Source of the DNA: Arabidopsis thaliana
Taxonomy: Eukaryota > Streptophyta > Magnoliopsida > Brassicales > Brassicaceae
Assembly: GCF_000001735.4 (NCBI RefSeq)
Contig: NC_003074.8
Span: 2,108,101 to 2,172,100 of the forward strand
Direction of reading: 5' to 3'
DNA: 64,000 bases
The first letter of the stretch is position 1. The number at the start of each line of letters is the position of its first letter. Both the position numbers and the translations under genes were made by a program. This document shows, piece by piece, positions 59,772 through 64,000 of the stretch. The notes beneath the pieces were generated by a model that saw only the letters and a program-made list of their open reading frames with translations, ran no database searches and had not been told where the DNA came from.

Positions 59772-60881
59772 ATGGTGGAGCTCAAAGATCAACAAGACAT
59801 GGGAGAAGGTATGCAATGCATTACACATCCTTACACAAAGAACCCAGGTGGGATCTGTGCTTTATGTCTCCAGGAAAAGCTTGGTAAGCTCGTCACTTCC
59901 TCTTTCCCTGTTCCTAAACCCAACCATCTCTCTTCTTCTTCTCCTAAATCCTTCACTCCTTCCACGACCTCTCTCGCTCTGTCTCTCTCATCGGCAAGCA
60001 ATGGCAGAGACTCCACTAACAACAACAATCTCCCGTTTCTTCTGGCTAAGAAGAAGAAGAACATGCTCGCAGCTTCTTCTTCATCTTCTTCTTCTTCCTC
60101 TTCGTCTTCTTCTGCGAATCTTATCTACAAGAGAAGCAAATCGACTGCTGCTGCTTACGGTGAGAGTTTCAGCCAAAGGAAACGAAGTGGGTTTTGGTCT
60201 TTTTTCCATCTCTACTCTTCAAAACATCAGATCAGCAACACCACCAAAAAAGTCGATAACTTTAGCCATTTAAGGAGGAACCAGAGAACAGAGTCAAAAA
60301 CAGAGACTTCTTCCATGAGGGTCGGTGGTGGTGGAGGCATTGATGTGATAGTTGAGGAAGAAGATGAGAGTCCTAACAAAGTGGTTTCAGAAACGCCAAC
60401 GAATGGTATAGGTGGTGGTGGTGGTTCGTCGTTTGGGAGGAAAGTGTTGAGATCTAGATCTGTTGGTTGTGGTAGTAGAAGCTTCTCTGGTGATTTCTTT
60501 GAGAGGATCTCTAATGGGTTTGGTGATTGTGCCTTGAGAAGGATTGAGTCACAGAGAGAAGCCACTAAGGTCATTAGTAATGGTGGTGGTGGTGAAGCAG
60601 CAGATGCAATGAGTGAAATGGTCAAATGTGGTGGCATCTTTGGTGGGTTTATGATCATGACATCATCATCTACAACATCATCAACAACATCATCAACGGT
60701 TGATCATCATCATAATCATAAGATGGGGAACAGAAACTGGGGATGGGCTTTCGCAAGTCCAATGAGAGCCAAAGCTACTGCTACTCATAGAGGTCGTACC
60801 ATTACAGAGTCCACAGCTGACAACAAGAACACATCTTCAAATTTGGACTCAATCCCTTCATTGTTGGCTTTGAAAAGCTAA
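59772..60881 (+). CDS. Plant-specific protein with N-terminal Cys/His motif, 369 aa
   Basis: Single exon opening MVELKDQQDMGEGMQ. A compact C16-x2-H19-x9-C29-x2-C32 motif (ITHPYTKNPGGICALCLQEK) looks like a small metal-binding knuckle. It resembles the N-terminal motif of OCTOPUS/DUF740-type plant proteins, but I cannot confirm membership. The rest is low-complexity: poly-Ser (residues about 101-115, from a TCT/TCA tract at 60076-60115), poly-Gly runs, Asn runs and a His/Thr/Ser-rich stretch (60660-60720). Near the end GNRNWGWAFASPMRAK is better conserved-looking. No signal peptide or membrane segment. I recall a 'vitellogenin-like' label at this locus (At3g06868), which reflects only the Ser-rich composition. 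Function unknown. Confidence 0.85.
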   Translation: MVELKDQQDMGEGMQCITHPYTKNPGGICALCLQEKLGKLVTSSFPVPKPNHLSSSSPKSFTPSTTSLALSLSSASNGRDSTNNNNLPFLLAKKKKNMLAASSSSSSSSSSSSSANLIYKRSKSTAAAYGESFSQRKRSGFWSFFHLYSSKHQISNTTKKVDNFSHLRRNQRTESKTETSSMRVGGGGGIDVIVEEEDESPNKVVSETPTNGIGGGGGSSFGRKVLRSRSVGCGSRSFSGDFFERISNGFGDCALRRIESQREATKVISNGGGGEAADAMSEMVKCGGIFGGFMIMTSSSTTSSTTSSTVDHHHNHKMGNRNWGWAFASPMRAKATATHRGRTITESTADNKNTSSNLDSIPSLLALKS

Positions 60882-62415
60882 AGCGAGATGGCATTACTAA
60901 GTACTTATAATCCGAATTTAGAGAATTTCCATATTTCATTCATGTGTTTTTAGTTAGGTTGTTCTTTCGTTCTTTGGACATTGGCTTGATCTTTTAATGT
61001 AATGTCACACTATTTTCTTGTTCCTTTCTATGTTTGGCATCTTTGGTTATATGTTATTCATAAGCTTGAAACCTTTAGGAGAATGAGCTTAGGATACTTG
61101 CTGCTTTGTCTTTTACTCTTCTATGATTATTTTCTTATTCAATGGATTATTACTTAATACACATTGTCTAATTCTCCCAAGATTCTTTTGTCTTATGGTG
61201 TCACTGTGATGGTAAACCAGATGTGTTACTTGATAGTACTATAATAATAGTAACAAAACCAACTTGAAAAAAGCAGTCAACAGGGTTTAGGGGGTTTTAA
61301 GTATTAAATGAGTGGAATCAAAAGGCACATGCCTTTGCACATGCATTATGATGCCAATACCTTCTTTGTTTTTGAGCCCCACAATCTTTAAGTAAGACAT
61401 GCAACAAACAAGAAGTCAACAACATCTTATAAAAACCATCATCATCATCATCATGATCAATTCTTCATCACCAACCAGCTAATCTCTATAATAAATTACA
61501 TCTATGCAAGCCAAAATATTGAGTTTGTTGTCCGACAAAACCACAAGTTATGTATTTGCTTCACATTGAAACGTCAAGTCGATCAAGACATAACAAATTT
61601 GTTTCTCTGTTTTTTTTTTTTTTTTTGTTAAAATATTTGTTTCTCTGTTTTCCCTCGTAGACATAACAAATCTGTTATGATTTTATGATACATTAATATA
61701 TTCATATACTCTATAACAGAACTGGTGTGATAGAATAATAAATTCAGATTGATAATCAGATGATATATTGTGTGGAAGAGATGGTCGGGACAAGGACATC
61801 AAAAGGGGTCCATGAGCTGAAATAAAGACTACAATCCTGCAAAGAGACAGAAGAGAAAAAAGGCTGCCTTCTGACGTAACACTATTCAGATAAATTAAAT
61901 TATTTGTTCTGTTAAAAACAAATAAGAGTTCTGGGGACCAAGTTTGGACTTCTCATGCATATTCCAAAAATCTGCATAAATAGATTCTTCAGACGTGACC
62001 ATGTGAATACTATCAATTTCCCGTTGTGAAAATATTTATGCAGCATCTTTTGATCGAATGTAGGACCAACTTTAGATCTCTGATAACTTTTACGACTTAG
62101 TCTGATTCCATTCCACAGTAATTGTTGTCTCTCGTGTTAATGTCATTGTGTACTCTGTTGAAGCATGATCTTAAGTGATAATAAATACTTGCAAAAATCA
62201 CTATCTACACAGAAGTAAAATGGACTACTAAACTACATTTTCTCTGTAACTCTTGTACAAGTATCACATAGTGCAGCTTCACTGCTTCACATCACTCTAG
62301 TTTAAAGCATGTGTATTTACTTCTTCACTGTGATATGAACATGAGTCTTCATATATCATACCGTTGAGCTGATTGTTGAAATTGTAGTGGTTACCTCATA
62401 TACTTGTCCTTTGTG
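60882..62415. other. 1.5-kb spacer between convergent genes
   Basis: Holds two 3' UTRs. An (ATC)n run at 61438-61453 and poly-T at 61612-61626. No gene, tRNA or transposon end recognised. Confidence 0.5.
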
Positions 62416-63951
62416 CTATAACGGAATCCATCCCTGTTTTGTCGAAAGAAATTAATTAGTGTCGGACTAAGTGCTTATATAATATCATTTAAAATGGTGC
62501 AAAGAACTTCATAGTTTGTGTGTTAGTCACCTTAATGACCCCAGCTTCTGTACCGCAAAAAACAATGTCATTAGCAGTAAGGAGGCTTGTTATCTTGCTT
62601 CCTGCTGATAGTCTTCCCACTTTCTGTTGTGTCCTTCTCAACCAAATCTTGTTTCCACAAACCATATGATCTTTACTATAATATCAAATAGAATTGTGAT
62701 TTTGGTCTAGCTAGGAAGTGTTTTAGCTTTATAGAAAAAGATTACCTGAAGAGTGTTTGCGGATGAACTTCGATTCAGGTAGATGAAGTCTTCAACAACA
62801 CCCATTGCTACTATATTAGACCCCTTTTCTGCTGTTATTGACATTTGGGGCTCATAGTTCCTTCTCAGATCCTGTAAGCCATTTTTATCGAAGTCACTTT
62901 TTTAGTCTCACATTGTGAAAAATGTTAATGTAGTTTTTTACCTTTATATTAGACATCTCAACATATGTGCTTGAGCTATATAACATATCTTTGTACACAA
63001 CCACTGAATTGATAGGCTTGTTTTGAAGTCTCCAGCTCCTCGTCGGTGCTTTAATCTCTTTCTCCCGTTTATTTGCAACAATTAATTCCTGAAAAACTAT
63101 GTAAATTACTTCGTGTCTTACATAATTTAGTATCATTTGGATGAAAGGCAAGGTATATATGGCAATACATACCTGTATACTTGTATCTATGCATCCTATA
63201 TAAATCTTTCCTTGAGCTGATACCATACTCTTCACACCTTTACCTTTGAAGATACTTTGAGATATTCTTGATGAATCAAGCAGCTGAAGAAAGTTATTAG
63301 CCTCTGAGTGTTTAAATATGACTTGGGAACTATTATATGATATTACTATGTAAATAGTCTCTGCCTTCTTGTGGCTTAATGAGAGAGAGATGTCTACCTT
63401 CATCTTGTGCCCTTTTGTTATAACAAAGATCATATTTCCGAATGCTTCCAGTTTCCTTATTGAATCTTTTGTTTTTATGACTTCAGCACATTCCAGTTTT
63501 CCTTTAACTATCTGCCATACCTATATAAAAGAAGGTCAAACATAGATACAGTTTTGTCCTGATCCTAGTGATCTGTCCGGGAAACAAAGAGTTGAATCAT
63601 TATCATACCCTGATAGTTTTATCTGCTGATCCACTTAAGACACACTCTCCTGTTTCAGAGAGTGAAAAGCATGTTACTGTGCTTTTGTGCTCCTTGATGT
63701 CCCATAAAAGCGTAGCTATTTTCTTATTCACATTCCACACCTGATACATTGTTTTGCATTCTCAAGGTAAGATTCTGTGAAACATTTGTCTTCCTAGTCA
63801 TTTTTATGAAAAGTATGATACATACCCTGATTGAACCATCTGAGAATCCACTAAAGAGCAAGCCTTTATGGTAGATGAGTGCTGTTACAGCTCCACTGCC
63901 AGATTGATGCATCTCTACGGTTTGTGTATGAACACAAGATATGCGTTGGTC
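62416..63951 (-). CDS. WD40-repeat protein, C-terminal part; 5' part beyond the window
   Basis: Exons on the minus strand: 63826-63951, 63609-63740, 63398-63520, 63173-63283, 62942-63088, 62746-62871, 62531-62647 and 62416-62433. All are phase 0 and total 299 residues plus stop. WD40 blades are clear: GLLFSGFSDGSIRVWNVNKK, CVLSGSADKTIRVWQIVKGK, and later IYIGCIDTSIQ and IVFCGTEAGVIK. Exon borders fall at the ends of blades. The last exon encodes only GWIPL and the stop. Bases 63952-64000 are intron, so N-terminal exons lie to the right. I recall At3g06880, a long WD40 protein related to legume LIN/CERBERUS ligases; the visible part alone cannot confirm the N-terminal domains. Confidence 0.9.
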
Positions 63952-64000
63952 CTATCAATATTTGTGTATGATTCTGTTATACATGGTTGGTTTAAGTTGT

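Noticed and set aside
60227-60658. 143-codon minus frame inside the Cys/His-motif gene
   Set aside because: Shadow of a Gly/Ser-rich coding exon; the plus frame has a better start and codon pattern.

Overview
The window is nuclear DNA from a flowering plant. It is AT-rich between genes, has many short GT-AG introns, and carries typical plant families (GATA factor, Di19 protein, pectin methylesterase, plastid thioredoxin, MORF editing factor). Splicing the genes by eye gives products of 532, 183, 149, 224, 244, 824, 568, 483 and 725 residues. These are the lengths I remember for Arabidopsis thaliana IMPA-1, TRX z, GATA15, Di19-4, MORF3, IBR3, PME23, BCE2/DIN3 and MFP2. I therefore read the window as A. 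thaliana (or a very close relative), chromosome 3 short arm, about loci At3g06670 to At3g06880. Locus names and symbols are from memory, not from a search.

Layout. 0.1-5 kb: most of a PP4 regulatory subunit 3 gene (minus), cut by the left edge. 6.3-9.7 kb: two tandem RPL29 genes (minus) enclosing a C-terminal fragment of an acyl-CoA oxidase. 10.1-11.8 kb: a decayed DOA10/SUD1-like ubiquitin-ligase pseudogene. 12.5-19.2 kb: importin alpha, plastid thioredoxin z and an LLM-type GATA factor (all plus). 21.7-28.9 kb: a proline-rich GPI-type protein (minus), a Di19 zinc-finger gene (plus) and a GH28 polygalacturonase-like gene (minus). 28.9-35.5 kb: gene-poor, holding a MITE-like element with a 27-bp minisatellite, a small ORF and a DnaJ-domain gene (minus). 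35.5-49.5 kb: glycine-rich protein, MORF3 (minus), IBR3, BRCC36-like deubiquitinase (minus), pectin methylesterase and a small unknown gene. 50-58 kb: branched-chain 2-oxoacid dehydrogenase E2 (minus) and peroxisomal multifunctional protein MFP2. 59.8-64 kb: a Cys/His-motif protein of unknown role and the 3' part of a WD40 gene (minus), cut by the right edge.

There is no operon logic here. Loose functional links are peroxisomal beta-oxidation (acyl-CoA oxidase fragment, IBR3 ending SKL, MFP2 ending SRL) and pectin modification (polygalacturonase, PME). The most unusual signals are two minor-spliceosome AT-AC introns (Di19 and BRCC36 genes), a GC-AG intron in MORF3, a MITE-like element whose minisatellite carries seven perfect E2F sites, and a polygalacturonase that has lost acidic residues from two catalytic motifs. 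I did not find a previously undescribed multi-gene system.
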